From Knoellia sp. p5-6-4 (lineage in GTDB: Bacteria > Actinomycetota > Actinomycetes > Actinomycetales > Dermatophilaceae), in the NCBI RefSeq assembly GCF_029222705.1, contig NZ_JARGZF010000002.1:1166855-1230854 (forward strand): DNA of 64,000 nucleotides. Direction: 5' to 3'. The translations under genes and the position numbers were made by a program. Positions 18,532 through 29,044 of this stretch are shown piece after piece. A model generated the notes under the pieces. The model was not told the DNA's origin and did no database searches. It was given only the letters and a program-made list of their open reading frames with translations. Numbering within the stretch: the stretch's first letter is position 1; the number at the start of each line of letters is the position of its first letter.

Positions 18532-19641
18532 ATGGCCAGCATCCGCACACGAGTGCTCGCGCTGGTGGCGGCCGGCGGCGCCGGCGTAGGCATCGCTGTC
18601 GCGCCGGCCCAGGCCGAAACCAGCCGCACCACCGTCGTGGCCTCAGGCCTCGACAGCCCCCGCCTGCTCAGCTTCGCCCCGAACGGCGACCTCTACGTCG
18701 CCGAGTCCGGGAAGGGCGGCTCCGGACCGTGCGCCACCCACCCGGAGCTCGGCAAGTTCTGCTTCGGCGAGAGCGGTGCCATCACCCGGGTGAACCCCCA
18801 CGGACCGGACCGCCGTGTCGTGACCGGCCTGCCATCCCTCGGCGGTGCCGAGGACTCCATCGGCCCCATGGACGTCGACGTCCGTGGTGACCGGTACGTC
18901 GTCAGCATCGGACTGGGCGCCCACCCGGACTTCCGCAAGAAGTTCGGGTCTGACGGTGCCCACCTCGGGACCCTGCTGACGGGCAAGCTCAGTGACAGCG
19001 AGCACTCCCTGCTCGCGGACATCGCCGCCTACGAGGCCGAGGCCAACCCCGACCGCACCGACCTCGACAGCAACCCGGCAGGCATCTCCCGCCGCGGCGG
19101 CGGCTACGACGTGGCCGACGCGGGCGGCAACTCCGTGGTCCGCACGACCCGCAAGGGCGACGTCAGCAAGGTGGCGGTGCTCCGACCGGTGCCGACGACC
19201 GCGGCCATCACGCTGGGCCCAGAGACCATTCCGGCCGGCTTCCCCCAGGACGCGGTGCCCACCTCGGTCGTCCGCGGCCCCGACGGCGCCCTCTACATCA
19301 GCCAGCTCACCGGCTTCCCGTTCCAGAAGGGGACCTCGAGCATCTGGCGGGTCGAGCCCGGCGGCCACCCCAGGAAGTGGGCGACGGGGCTGACCAACGT
19401 CACCGACCTCGCCTTCGACGAGGACGGGCACCTGTATGCCGTGCAGATCGCCTCCGAGGGCCTGCTCAAGGGGCCCGTCGGAAGCCTGGTCAGGGTCAAG
19501 CGCGGCAGCAGCTCGCACCACACCGTGGTGGGCGGGCTGACGGCGCCCTACGGCGTCGCGATCGACGGTGACGACGCCTACGTGACCACGTGCTCGGTAT
19601 GCGTGGGCAAGGGACAGGTGGTGCGGGTGTCGCTGGACTGA
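18532..19641 (+). CDS. Secreted ScyD/ScyE-family beta-propeller protein
   Basis: A 369-residue exported protein. The signal peptide has a hydrophobic core VLALVAAGGAGVGIAVA and predicted cleavage after AQA (about residue 29). Repeated propeller blades are seen as SPRLLSFAPNGDLYVAESG, PTSVVRGPDGALYISQLTG, VTDLAFDEDGHLYAVQ and APYGVAIDGDDAYVTTC. This matches the ScyD/ScyE family of NHL-like propellers; members outside cyanobacteria have no known role. ATG 18532 follows GGAGGG. It stands alone, with a bidirectional terminator downstream. Confidence 0.85.
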   Translation: MASIRTRVLALVAAGGAGVGIAVAPAQAETSRTTVVASGLDSPRLLSFAPNGDLYVAESGKGGSGPCATHPELGKFCFGESGAITRVNPHGPDRRVVTGLPSLGGAEDSIGPMDVDVRGDRYVVSIGLGAHPDFRKKFGSDGAHLGTLLTGKLSDSEHSLLADIAAYEAEANPDRTDLDSNPAGISRRGGGYDVADAGGNSVVRTTRKGDVSKVAVLRPVPTTAAITLGPETIPAGFPQDAVPTSVVRGPDGALYISQLTGFPFQKGTSSIWRVEPGGHPRKWATGLTNVTDLAFDEDGHLYAVQIASEGLLKGPVGSLVRVKRGSSSHHTVVGGLTAPYGVAIDGDDAYVTTCSVCVGKGQVVRVSLD

Positions 19642-19671
19642 CGGCCCCCGCGGCACTGACCGGCTGACGGG

Positions 19672-19700
19672 CGAGGGGCCCTGCACCGCAGGGCCCCTCG
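19672..19700. terminator. Bidirectional terminator between the ScyD-like gene and guaB3
   Basis: Perfect 13-bp stem CGAGGGGCCCTGC with a 3-base loop (ACC), between convergent genes. Confidence 0.85.
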
Positions 19701-19727
19701 TCCTGTCCGCTCAGCTGCGCTGTCCGG

Positions 19728-20849
19728 TCAGCTGCGCTGGTAGGGCGCCACCACGACCTCGACGCGCTGGAACTCCTTGAGGTCCGAGTAGCCGGTGGTC
19801 GCCATGGCGCGCTTGAGGGCACCGACGATGTTCGTCGTGCCGTCGGCCAGGCGGCCCGGCCCGAAGAGGATCTCCTCCAGCGGCGCGACCCCGCCGACGC
19901 CGACCCGCTCGCCGCGCGGCAGCTGCGGGTGGTGGGCCTCCGGACCCCAGTGGTAGCCGCGGCCGGGGGCGTCGGTGGCGCGTGCCAGCGCGGCCCCGAG
20001 CATGACGGCGTCGGCACCGCAGGCCACGGCCTTGACGATGTCGCCGCTGCTGCCGACGCCACCGTCGGCGATGACGTGCACGTAGCGGCCGCCGGACTCG
20101 TCGAGGTAGTCGCGGCGGGCCGCGGCCACGTCGGCGATCGCCGAGGCCATCGGGGCGTGGATGCCGAGGGTCCGGCGGGTGGTGTGCGCCGCTCCCCCGC
20201 CGAAGCCGACGAGGACACCGGCGGCGCCGGTGCGCATCAGGTGCAGCGCGGCGGTGTACGAGGCGGCGCCACCGACGATCACCGGGACGTCGAGCTCGTA
20301 GATGAAGCGCTTGAGGTTCAGCGGCTCGGCGCGACCCGAGACGTGCTCGGCCGAGACGGTCGTGCCCCGGATCACGAACAGGTCGACGCCGGCGTCGACC
20401 ACGCTCTTCCAGAGCTGCTGCGTGCGCTGCGGGCTCAGCGCGCCGGCGACCGTGACGCCGGCATCGCGCACCTGGCGCAGGCGTTCGGTGATGAGCTCGG
20501 GCTGGATCTCGGCCGAGTAGATCTCCTGCATCCGCGAGGTCGCCAGGTCGGGGTCGAGGCCGCAGATCTCCTCGAGCAGGGCCGTCGGGTCCTCGTAGCG
20601 GGTCCACAGGCCCTCGAGGTCGAGGACGGGGAGCCCACCGAGCCGGCCGAGCGCGATCGCCGTGTCGGGCGACATGACCGAGTCCATCGGTGCCGCGATG
20701 ACGGGGATGTCGAAGTGGTAGGCGTCGATCTGCCAGGAGACCGAGACCTCCTCCGGGTCGCGGGTGCGGCGTGAGGGCACCACGGCGATGTCGTCGAAGG
20801 AGTAGGCCCGACGGCCCCGTTTGCCTCGGCCGATCTCGATCTCAGTCAC
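19728..20849 (-). CDS. guaB3: GuaB3 family IMP dehydrogenase-related protein
   Basis: A 373-residue TIM-barrel protein of the IMPDH/GMPR superfamily without CBS domains. Family features are YSFDDIAVVPSRRT at the N-terminus, IPVIAAPMDSVMS, and the phosphate loops VIADGGVGSSGDIVKA and ACGADAVMLG. The loop that holds the catalytic Cys in IMPDH (GPGSIC) is replaced by LGIHAPMASAIADV, as I recall for mycobacterial GuaB3. Some cyanobacterial GuaB3 proteins have been reported as GMP reductases, but without the Cys this protein may be non-catalytic or act differently. GTG 20849 has TACGAT 6 bases upstream (leaderless), the same arrangement as guaB. Confidence 0.9.
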   Translation of the reverse strand: MTEIEIGRGKRGRRAYSFDDIAVVPSRRTRDPEEVSVSWQIDAYHFDIPVIAAPMDSVMSPDTAIALGRLGGLPVLDLEGLWTRYEDPTALLEEICGLDPDLATSRMQEIYSAEIQPELITERLRQVRDAGVTVAGALSPQRTQQLWKSVVDAGVDLFVIRGTTVSAEHVSGRAEPLNLKRFIYELDVPVIVGGAASYTAALHLMRTGAAGVLVGFGGGAAHTTRRTLGIHAPMASAIADVAAARRDYLDESGGRYVHVIADGGVGSSGDIVKAVACGADAVMLGAALARATDAPGRGYHWGPEAHHPQLPRGERVGVGGVAPLEEILFGPGRLADGTTNIVGALKRAMATTGYSDLKEFQRVEVVVAPYQRS

Positions 20850-20861
20850 CGGCCGATCGTA
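20850..20861 (-). promoter_or_regulatory. Leaderless promoter of guaB3
   Basis: TACGAT (20861-20856) followed by 6 bases and GTG. guaB has the identical hexamer and spacing, so the two purine genes may be co-regulated at the promoter level. Confidence 0.55.
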
Positions 20862-21188
20862 TCGGTCGGCTCATCCGCGCCGACACGGCTGCCCGACCGG
20901 CACACGGGCGGTTGGGCAGCCCACGCACCTGCGAGGGGCGGGCAGACAGGCAAACTGACGCCCCGCCGCCGGGTGAGGGGGCGGCCAGCGGCGGAGCGCC
21001 AGTGTGTTCGCCGGGCGGTCAGCTGCCCGCGGCGGCGAGGTCTCGCGAAAGTCCCCCTCCCGGCTGGCTGCCCTTGCGGGCATGTCCCCACGGTAGGGCG
21101 GCGCGGCGCCGAGTCCATCGGGCAGAAGGCGTAACTGTGGAACGGGCCCGCCTACGCAGATCCGGTCCGTCGGCGCGCGGCGCCTGCG
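20862..21188. other. 327-bp region between guaB and guaB3 with no recognisable gene
   Basis: Both neighbours are on the minus strand. A 70-codon open frame exists (21083-20871) but its Arg/Pro-rich composition looks non-coding. A hairpin pairing GGCGGGG-type arms is possible around 20935-20965, and IR-like text ccgatcgtatcgg lies at the guaB3 promoter. No riboswitch or known RNA was recognised. Confidence 0.5.
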
Positions 21189-22766
<1,578 letters not shown>

Positions 22767-22812
22767 TCACCAGAGGGTCCGGCGGGGCTGGGTGAGAGTC
22801 GTGGGAAAGCCG

Positions 22813-22847
22813 GGTCAAAAGTGTTCACACTTGAACAAGTTTTGACC
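22813..22847. promoter_or_regulatory. 35-bp nested palindrome upstream of whiB
   Basis: Outer arms GGTCAAAA (22813-22820) and TTTTGACC (22840-22847); inner arms TGTTCA (22822-22827) and TGAACA (22832-22837). It is AT-rich against the background and ends just upstream of a possible -35 (TGTTTA, 22858) and -10 (TAACTT, 22881; 17-base spacer). It is probably an activator or repressor site for whiB. It is not a LexA box, because the half-sites are in the reverse order. Confidence 0.65.
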
Positions 22848-22927
22848 ATCGTGAGGCTGTTTACGCAGGTCAGGCGGGGGTAACTTGCCTCTCATGCGGC
22901 ACGGTGCCGCGGGGAGGTGGGGACGAA

Positions 22928-23224
22928 ATGGCTGAGCTGTCGAGACTGCCCGGACCTGTTGCCGACCTCTGGGACTGGCAGCTGGAGGGCTCCTGCCGCC
23001 AGGTCAACCCAGACGTGTTCTTCCACCCCGAGGGTGAGCGGGGCTCGGCCCGCCGTTCCCGGGACTCGGCGGCCAAGGAGGTCTGCCTCGGCTGCCCGGT
23101 GCTCGTGCAGTGCCGCGAGCACGCCCTGCGGGTCCGGGAGCCCTACGGCGTCTGGGGCGCCATGACCGAGGACGAGCGCGAGGCCTGGTACGCCGGCCAC
23201 CGCACCGTCTCCGAAGCCAGCTGA
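22928..23224 (+). CDS. whiB3: WhiB-family iron-sulfur transcriptional regulator (WhiB3/WhiD type)
   Basis: A 98-residue WhiB protein. Four cysteines bind a [4Fe-4S] cluster: one in GSCRQV, then VCLGCPVLVQC (C-x2-C-x5-C). The turn motif GVWGAMT follows. The opening LPGPVADLWDWQL and FFHPEGERG match WhiD of Streptomyces and WhiB3 of mycobacteria, redox-linked regulators that bind the principal sigma factor. The position between guaB and groEL agrees with recalled mycobacterial order. ATG 22928 has GGGAGG upstream. The large palindrome and promoter lie 80-115 bases before the start, so there is a real 5' leader. Confidence 0.92.
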   Translation: MAELSRLPGPVADLWDWQLEGSCRQVNPDVFFHPEGERGSARRSRDSAAKEVCLGCPVLVQCREHALRVREPYGVWGAMTEDEREAWYAGHRTVSEAS

Positions 23225-23240
23225 GACCTAGACTCGGGGC

Positions 23241-23465
23241 GTGAGCAGCCCCGCAGAGGTCCCCATTCGCGACGAATCCATCCGGCTCGGCCAGCTCCTG
23301 AAGCTGGCCGGCCTGGTCGAGGACGGCGCGATGGCCCGTGCCGTCATCGAGGCCGGCGAGGTGACGGTCGACGGCGAGGTCTGGTCGCGCCGCGGCCAGC
23401 AGGTGCGCCCGGGCATGCTCGTGTCGTATGCCGGCGAGACCGTGCGCGTGGTCAGCGGCGCCTGA
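23241..23465 (+). CDS. Small S4-domain RNA-binding protein
   Basis: A 74-residue stand-alone S4 domain (IRLGQLLKLAGLVEDGAMARAVIEAGEVTVDGE), like YbcJ/YaaA-type proteins thought to bind structured RNA, possibly ribosome-related. GTG 23241 is 16 bases after the whiB stop on the same strand, so co-transcription is likely. Its stop is 17 bases from the convergent ABC permease gene. Confidence 0.85.
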   Translation: MSSPAEVPIRDESIRLGQLLKLAGLVEDGAMARAVIEAGEVTVDGEVWSRRGQQVRPGMLVSYAGETVRVVSGA

Positions 23466-23481
23466 GCTGCGATCCGCCCAC

Positions 23482-24891
23482 CTAGGCCGCGACCCTCAGC
23501 TCCTCCGGACGGGTCGCCTCGCGCAGGGTGACCGACGACAGCATGGTGGTCACCACCACCAGCGCCACCGACCCGAGCACGAGCACGGACAGGTCCAGCC
23601 ACGGCACGGCGGCCACCCGGGACCCCTCGTCCATGCCGGCGCCGGTGGCGAATCCCGCGGCCACGCCGGCTGCCACGGCCGCTGCCACGACCACCATCGG
23701 CACCAGCGGCGCCAGCACCTCGAGGAGGGTCGCGCGCACCAGCACGCCGCGCGGGGTGCCCGCCGCCACCAGTGCGGCCAGCGACCGGCGTCGTGACACC
23801 AGCGCCTCTGCCTGGAGCACGAAGAGCCCGGCACAGGCGAGCACCAGCCCGACCGCGACCGCGAGGTACACCACGTCGTAGGACTGGCGGAAGAAGGTCG
23901 CCGAGTGCAGCTGCGGGTTGCCGAGGGTGTCCGCGCGCAGAACGGTCGCCGCGGCACCTGCGACGACCCCGAGGATGATCGAGGCGGTCACCTTGGTGGC
24001 CTCGAACGGGTTCGCGACCAACCTCCGCCCCGCGACGATCCCGGCGACGCTGTCGGCGTGGGCCGACAGCAGGCGCCCGGCGAGCAGCGCCACCGACGCC
24101 GAGCCGAACAACAGGCCCACCAGGGCGGTCCCCACGAAGACCCACAGCGCGAGGGAGTGGACGCGGTGGTCGAGGACGCCGAACCGGGCCAGCAGCGGCT
24201 GGACGACGGCGACGCCCACGGCTCCGACGAGCACCGCCAGCGCCGGGGGCAGCGCCGGTGCGCGCCGCGGCCCTCCGGTCGTCACGCCGAACGGCGTCAT
24301 CACCACCCGGCGCAGCGCCACCACGCCGAAGAGCGTCGCGCCGACCGGGACCAGCGCGAGCGCCAGCACGGCTGCCACAGGGTGCGGCCAGACGTCGGTC
24401 GGCCACGAACGGGCGTACCCCACCGCGAAAGCCCCCTCCACCCCCGTCGGCAACGGCGCCCGGATCGGCTCGTCGAGCACACCGCGCAGCAGGAGGAAGG
24501 CCGCGCCGCCCACCAGGGAGCCGAGCATCGCCGCGAGACCGGTCTCGAGCGCCACGATCCCGCGGACGTCGGCCGGCGTCGCACCGGCGAGCCGCAGCGC
24601 CGCGAGCCGGCGGTCGCGGGCCGGAGAGCCCAACCGTGAGCTCAGGCCGGTGAAGACCAGGACGGGCAGGGTGAGCAGCAACAGGGCGGCGACGACCCCG
24701 ACCCGCAGCCCGCTCTCGTTGAGCAGCTGGATCCGGTAGGCGGCGGTGTACTCACCGCGGATCGACAGCACCACGCCGGTCACGAGCAGCAGCAGGGCGG
24801 CCGCCGCCGCCCCCACCGCGGTGAAACCGATCCGCAGCGCGTCTCCGCGACCGCCGGCTGCCGCCAGCCGGAGCCGCTCGGCTGCCCTCAC
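23482..24891 (-). CDS. ABC transporter permease, FtsX/MacB-like
   Basis: A 469-residue membrane protein with about ten hydrophobic segments in two FtsX-like halves. The permease hallmark RRLAALRLAGATPADVRGIVALE is followed by a multi-TM block, and a second copy is RRRSLAALVAAGTPRGVLVRATLLE. GTG 24891 overlaps the ATPase stop (GTGA). It forms a PadR-controlled ABC system with the next two genes. Such modules export peptides, antibiotics or lipids, or sense envelope stress; the substrate here is unknown. Confidence 0.88.
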   Translation of the reverse strand: MRAAERLRLAAAGGRGDALRIGFTAVGAAAAALLLLVTGVVLSIRGEYTAAYRIQLLNESGLRVGVVAALLLLTLPVLVFTGLSSRLGSPARDRRLAALRLAGATPADVRGIVALETGLAAMLGSLVGGAAFLLLRGVLDEPIRAPLPTGVEGAFAVGYARSWPTDVWPHPVAAVLALALVPVGATLFGVVALRRVVMTPFGVTTGGPRRAPALPPALAVLVGAVGVAVVQPLLARFGVLDHRVHSLALWVFVGTALVGLLFGSASVALLAGRLLSAHADSVAGIVAGRRLVANPFEATKVTASIILGVVAGAAATVLRADTLGNPQLHSATFFRQSYDVVYLAVAVGLVLACAGLFVLQAEALVSRRRSLAALVAAGTPRGVLVRATLLEVLAPLVPMVVVAAAVAAGVAAGFATGAGMDEGSRVAAVPWLDLSVLVLGSVALVVVTTMLSSVTLREATRPEELRVAA

Positions 24892-25598
24892 GAGCCCTCC
24901 CCGAGGGTGTGGACGGCATCCCCGGCAGGCACGCTGTCGTCGAGGACGACACCGTCGCGAACCTCGACGTCGCGGTCGCCGTACGCCGCCACCCGTGCGT
25001 CGTGGGTGACGAGCACGACGCTCGTGCCCTGGTCGCGGGCGGTCTCGATGAGCGCCGCCATCACGTCCTCCCCGGCCAGCGAGTCCAGGGCTCCGGTCGG
25101 CTCGTCGGCGAACAGGACGGCCGGCTCGGTGACGAGCGCGCGCGCCACGGCGACGAGCTGCGCCTGCCCGCCGGACATCTCGCGCGGCCGTGCCCCTGCC
25201 AGGGCGGCCACCCCGAACCGGTCCAACCACGAGCGCGCCACCTCCTCGGCAGACGGCCGCGGCGCCCCGCCGAGCAGCAGTGGGAGCGCGACGTTGTCGA
25301 GGGCGGTCAGCTCCGAGACGAGCTGGCCGTACTGGAACAGGACCCCGAACTCAGAACGCCGCAGCGCCGAGCGCTCCCTTTCAGGCAACGAGCTGACGAC
25401 GCGGTCGCCCCAGCGCACCGCCCCGGCGTCCGGCACGAGCACCCCGGCGAGGCACAGCAGCAGTGAGGACTTGCCCGATCCCGACCGCCCGGTCACGGCG
25501 AGCACCTCCCCCGGCTCCACCCGCAGGTCGACCCCCCGCAACGCCGGCCGGCGCCCGTAGTCGAGCACCAGTCCCCTAGCGCCCAGCACTCCGCTCAT
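24888..25598 (-). CDS. ABC transporter ATP-binding protein (MacB/LolD type)
   Basis: A 236-residue ATPase with Walker A GRSGSGKSS, Q-loop FQYGQLV, signature MSGGQAQLVAVARAL, Walker B AVLFADEPTGALD and switch His VTHDARV. The DEPTGALD form is typical of the MacB/LolD/BceA class partnered with FtsX-like permeases. ATG 25598 overlaps the padR stop (ATGA), and its own stop overlaps the permease start, so the three genes are coupled. Confidence 0.92.
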   Translation of the reverse strand: MSGVLGARGLVLDYGRRPALRGVDLRVEPGEVLAVTGRSGSGKSSLLLCLAGVLVPDAGAVRWGDRVVSSLPERERSALRRSEFGVLFQYGQLVSELTALDNVALPLLLGGAPRPSAEEVARSWLDRFGVAALAGARPREMSGGQAQLVAVARALVTEPAVLFADEPTGALDSLAGEDVMAALIETARDQGTSVVLVTHDARVAAYGDRDVEVRDGVVLDDSVPAGDAVHTLGEGS

Positions 25599-26131
25599 GC
25601 GCCCAGCTCCTTCTTGAGTGTTCCCATGCGGTCCCGTGCCGCGTCCATCCACCGCAGGTCGGCGTCGAGGTGCGCCAGCGCGTAGTCGGCGGCGAGCACC
25701 TGCTCGAGCGTGGCAGCCTCCCGGGTCTTGACCGCGGTCAGCTCGCGCATCCGCCGGAGGTGGGCGGCCCGCTGCGCGCGCAGGTATGCCGCGGCCCGCG
25801 GCTCGTCGTCGAGCAGCAGGGCGATGGCGACCTTGAGCGCGAACGGGTTCGCGACGTGCGCAGCCGGCTCCTCGGGCGCAGCGAGCCAGCTGTTCAGCTC
25901 GTCGCGTCCGGCGTCGGTGATCTCGTAGACGGTGCGGTCGGGCCCGTCGACCCGCTGCACCGCCGACGGGCGGACGTGCCCGCGGCGGTGCAGCCGGTCG
26001 AGCGACGCGTAGACCTGGCCGAATGCCAGCGGCTTGGCGTGCGGGAACCGCGCGTCATGGTCCCGCTTCAGGTCGTAGCCGTGCCGCTGCCCCCTGCTCA
26101 GCAGCCCCAGCAGCACGTGCCCCGTCGACAT
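25595..26131 (-). CDS. PadR-family transcriptional regulator
   Basis: A 178-residue regulator. The N-terminal winged helix (HVLLGLLSRGQRHGYDLKRD, then GQVYASLDRLHRRGHV) and the C-terminal Vir-type dimerisation helices (about 90-178) are typical of long PadR proteins. It leads an operon with an ABC ATPase and permease, a common arrangement in which PadR represses its exporter until a ligand binds. ATG 26131 was chosen; GTG 26140 lies at the edge of the operator. Auto-repression through the adjacent palindrome is inferred. Confidence 0.9.
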   Translation of the reverse strand: MSTGHVLLGLLSRGQRHGYDLKRDHDARFPHAKPLAFGQVYASLDRLHRRGHVRPSAVQRVDGPDRTVYEITDAGRDELNSWLAAPEEPAAHVANPFALKVAIALLLDDEPRAAAYLRAQRAAHLRRMRELTAVKTREAATLEQVLAADYALAHLDADLRWMDAARDRMGTLKKELGA

Positions 26132-26139
26132 GCTGATCA

Positions 26140-26158
26140 CTATTCACTCGGTGAATAG
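26140..26158. promoter_or_regulatory. Candidate PadR operator
   Basis: Perfect 8-bp arms CTATTCAC and GTGAATAG separated by TCG, ending 9 bases before the padR ATG. The position over the likely promoter/start suggests auto-regulation. Confidence 0.65.
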
Positions 26159-26207
26159 CACGCGTCAAGCATCCCGCACCAACCGGGCCCTGTGGGAGCC
26201 TGCCGAC

Positions 26208-26684
26208 ATGACGGTCATCGACGCCCTCGCCCGCACCGCGGGCACCTGGCAGGGGACCAACGGGTTCCGGCTTATGCCGACCGACGGCCTCTTCACCGCG
26301 CCGGCCACGGCAAGCGTCGCCGTCGCTGCCGGCGGGCACCTGGTGATGGTGGGCTACACGTGGAGGCACCCCGACGACGGGGAGCAGCAGGGCCTGCTGG
26401 TCGTCGGGCACGGCGACGACGCGGCCGAGCCGGCTCGTGCCACCTTGCTCTGGGCCGACTCGTGGCACCAGCAGGCGGCGCGGGCCGTCGACGGCTCGGC
26501 CGACGGCGAGACGCTGGCCTTCGAGTACGACTACGGCGGCGGCTGGCGCTGGCGCGTGCAGGTGTCCCCCGCAGACCACGAACTCGCCGTCCGGATGCTC
26601 AACGTGGTCCCGGAGAGCGCCGACACCGGCACACCCCCGGTCGGGGCCTACGAGGCGATGGTGATGGACCTCCGGCGCACCTGA
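26208..26684 (+). CDS. Conserved hypothetical protein, possibly lipocalin/nitrobindin-like barrel
   Basis: A 158-residue protein that I do not firmly recognise. It begins LARTAGTWQGTNGFRLMP, and the G-x-W-x-G turn resembles nitrobindin or DUF1579-type beta-barrels. Later strands include GGHLVMVGYTWRHPDDG, ATLLWADSWHQQ and LAFEYDYGGGWRWRVQV. No signal peptide or TM. ATG 26208 gives a compact protein; reading further upstream would run through the PadR operator. It is divergent from padR and may share control, but that is inference. Confidence 0.65.
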   Translation: MTVIDALARTAGTWQGTNGFRLMPTDGLFTAPATASVAVAAGGHLVMVGYTWRHPDDGEQQGLLVVGHGDDAAEPARATLLWADSWHQQAARAVDGSADGETLAFEYDYGGGWRWRVQVSPADHELAVRMLNVVPESADTGTPPVGAYEAMVMDLRRT

Positions 26685-26725
26685 CCTCCGGCCGGCGCGC
26701 GCCACGGCATACGGATGGGGACGCG

Positions 26726-26760
26726 CGAAGGCCCGCCCCCGCTGTGGGGACGGGCCTTCG
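26726..26760. terminator. Terminator between the hypothetical gene and groEL
   Basis: Near-perfect 15-bp stem beginning CGAAGGCCCG with one internal mismatch and a 5-base loop GCTGT. It serves two convergent genes. Confidence 0.8.
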
Positions 26761-26777
26761 AGAGGTGGCAGTGAGGG

Positions 26778-28403
<1,626 letters not shown>

Positions 28404-28462
28404 TCACCTACTTGATGTTCGTGGGCACGCCGACTGGTTGGACGGCGTGCAGGGGATGTGCG

Positions 28463-28504
28463 CACGCCCCGGCGCGGACCCGGTGCGGGCCGCGCCGGGG
28501 CGTG
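28463..28504 (-). other. Intercistronic 15-bp hairpin between groES and groEL
   Basis: Perfect arms beginning CACGCCCCGGCGCGG (28463-28477) and ending at 28504, with a 12-base loop. A second, smaller repeat GCACGCCG/CGGCGTGC lies at 28425-28450. These may set the groES:groEL ratio by partial termination or RNA processing. Confidence 0.6.
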
Positions 28505-28522
28505 GGCTTCAAGAGCGGTGCG

Positions 28523-28819
28523 TCAGCCGACGATGGCGAGCACGTCGCGCGCCGAGAGGATGAGGTACTCCTCGCCGCCGTGCTTGATCTCGGTGCCGCC
28601 GTACTTGCTGTAGAGCACGCGGTCGCCGACCTTGACGTCGAGCGGGATGCGCTCGTCGCCGTCCTCGTTCCAGCGACCGGGGCCGACCGCGAGGACCTCG
28701 CCCTCCTGGGGCTTCTCCTTCGCGGTGTCCGGGATGACAAGACCGGACGCGGTCGTCTGCTCGGCCTCGACGGACTTGACGACGATGCGGTCTTCGAGCG
28801 GCTTGATGGAAACCGACAC
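28523..28819 (-). CDS. groES: 10-kDa co-chaperonin GroES
   Basis: 98-residue lid of the GroEL chamber: [11 protein letters not shown] start, the mobile loop [19 protein letters not shown], and the C-terminal [14 protein letters not shown]. The GTG/ATG region follows the CIRCE-containing promoter by about 100 bases. First gene of the groES-groEL operon. Confidence 0.98.
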   Translation of the reverse strand: MSVSIKPLEDRIVVKSVEAEQTTASGLVIPDTAKEKPQEGEVLAVGPGRWNEDGDERIPLDVKVGDRVLYSKYGGTEIKHGGEEYLILSARDVLAIVG

Positions 28820-28920
28820 GATGTTGACCTCCCCTTTGGGAATGTCGAAGTGGACAATGGGCTACTGCTTGGTGCGGTCGTGCCCGTCGCCGTCGCGGGG
28901 GTCGATGAGCGCCGACTGCG

Positions 28921-28947
28921 TTAGCACTCGGCAAGCCGGAGTGCCAA
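28921..28947. promoter_or_regulatory. CIRCE element 1 (HrcA operator)
   Basis: TTAGCACTC-N9-GAGTGCCAA, one base from the consensus, just downstream of the groES -10. Confidence 0.93.
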
Positions 28948-28952
28948 TGGCA

Positions 28953-28982
28953 AATCTAGGACCGCGGTTAGCACTCGGTCAA
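28953..28982 (-). promoter_or_regulatory. groES-groEL promoter
   Basis: -35 TTGACC (28982-28977), 18-base spacer, -10 TAGATT (28958-28953). CIRCE 2 overlaps the -35 and CIRCE 1 lies around the start of transcription, so HrcA binding would block it at both ends. Confidence 0.75.
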
Positions 28983-28994
28983 CTCGAGTGCCAG
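28968..28994. promoter_or_regulatory. CIRCE element 2 (HrcA operator)
   Basis: TTAGCACTC-N9-GAGTGCCAG, overlapping the -35 hexamer of the groES promoter. Confidence 0.9.
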
Positions 28995-29044
28995 ACGTTC
29001 GCCCACGGCTGATCACACCCGCTCGATGGGCCAGAATGCCCGCC

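Noticed and set aside
20871..21083. A 70-codon minus-strand frame in the guaB-guaB3 gap
   Set aside because: Arg/Pro/Ala-rich, no ribosome site, no recognisable motif, composition of non-coding GC-rich DNA.
22823..22836. GTTCA...TGAAC in the whiB palindrome as a LexA box
   Set aside because: LexA of this group needs TCGAAC...GTTCGA; here the half-sites are in the opposite order.
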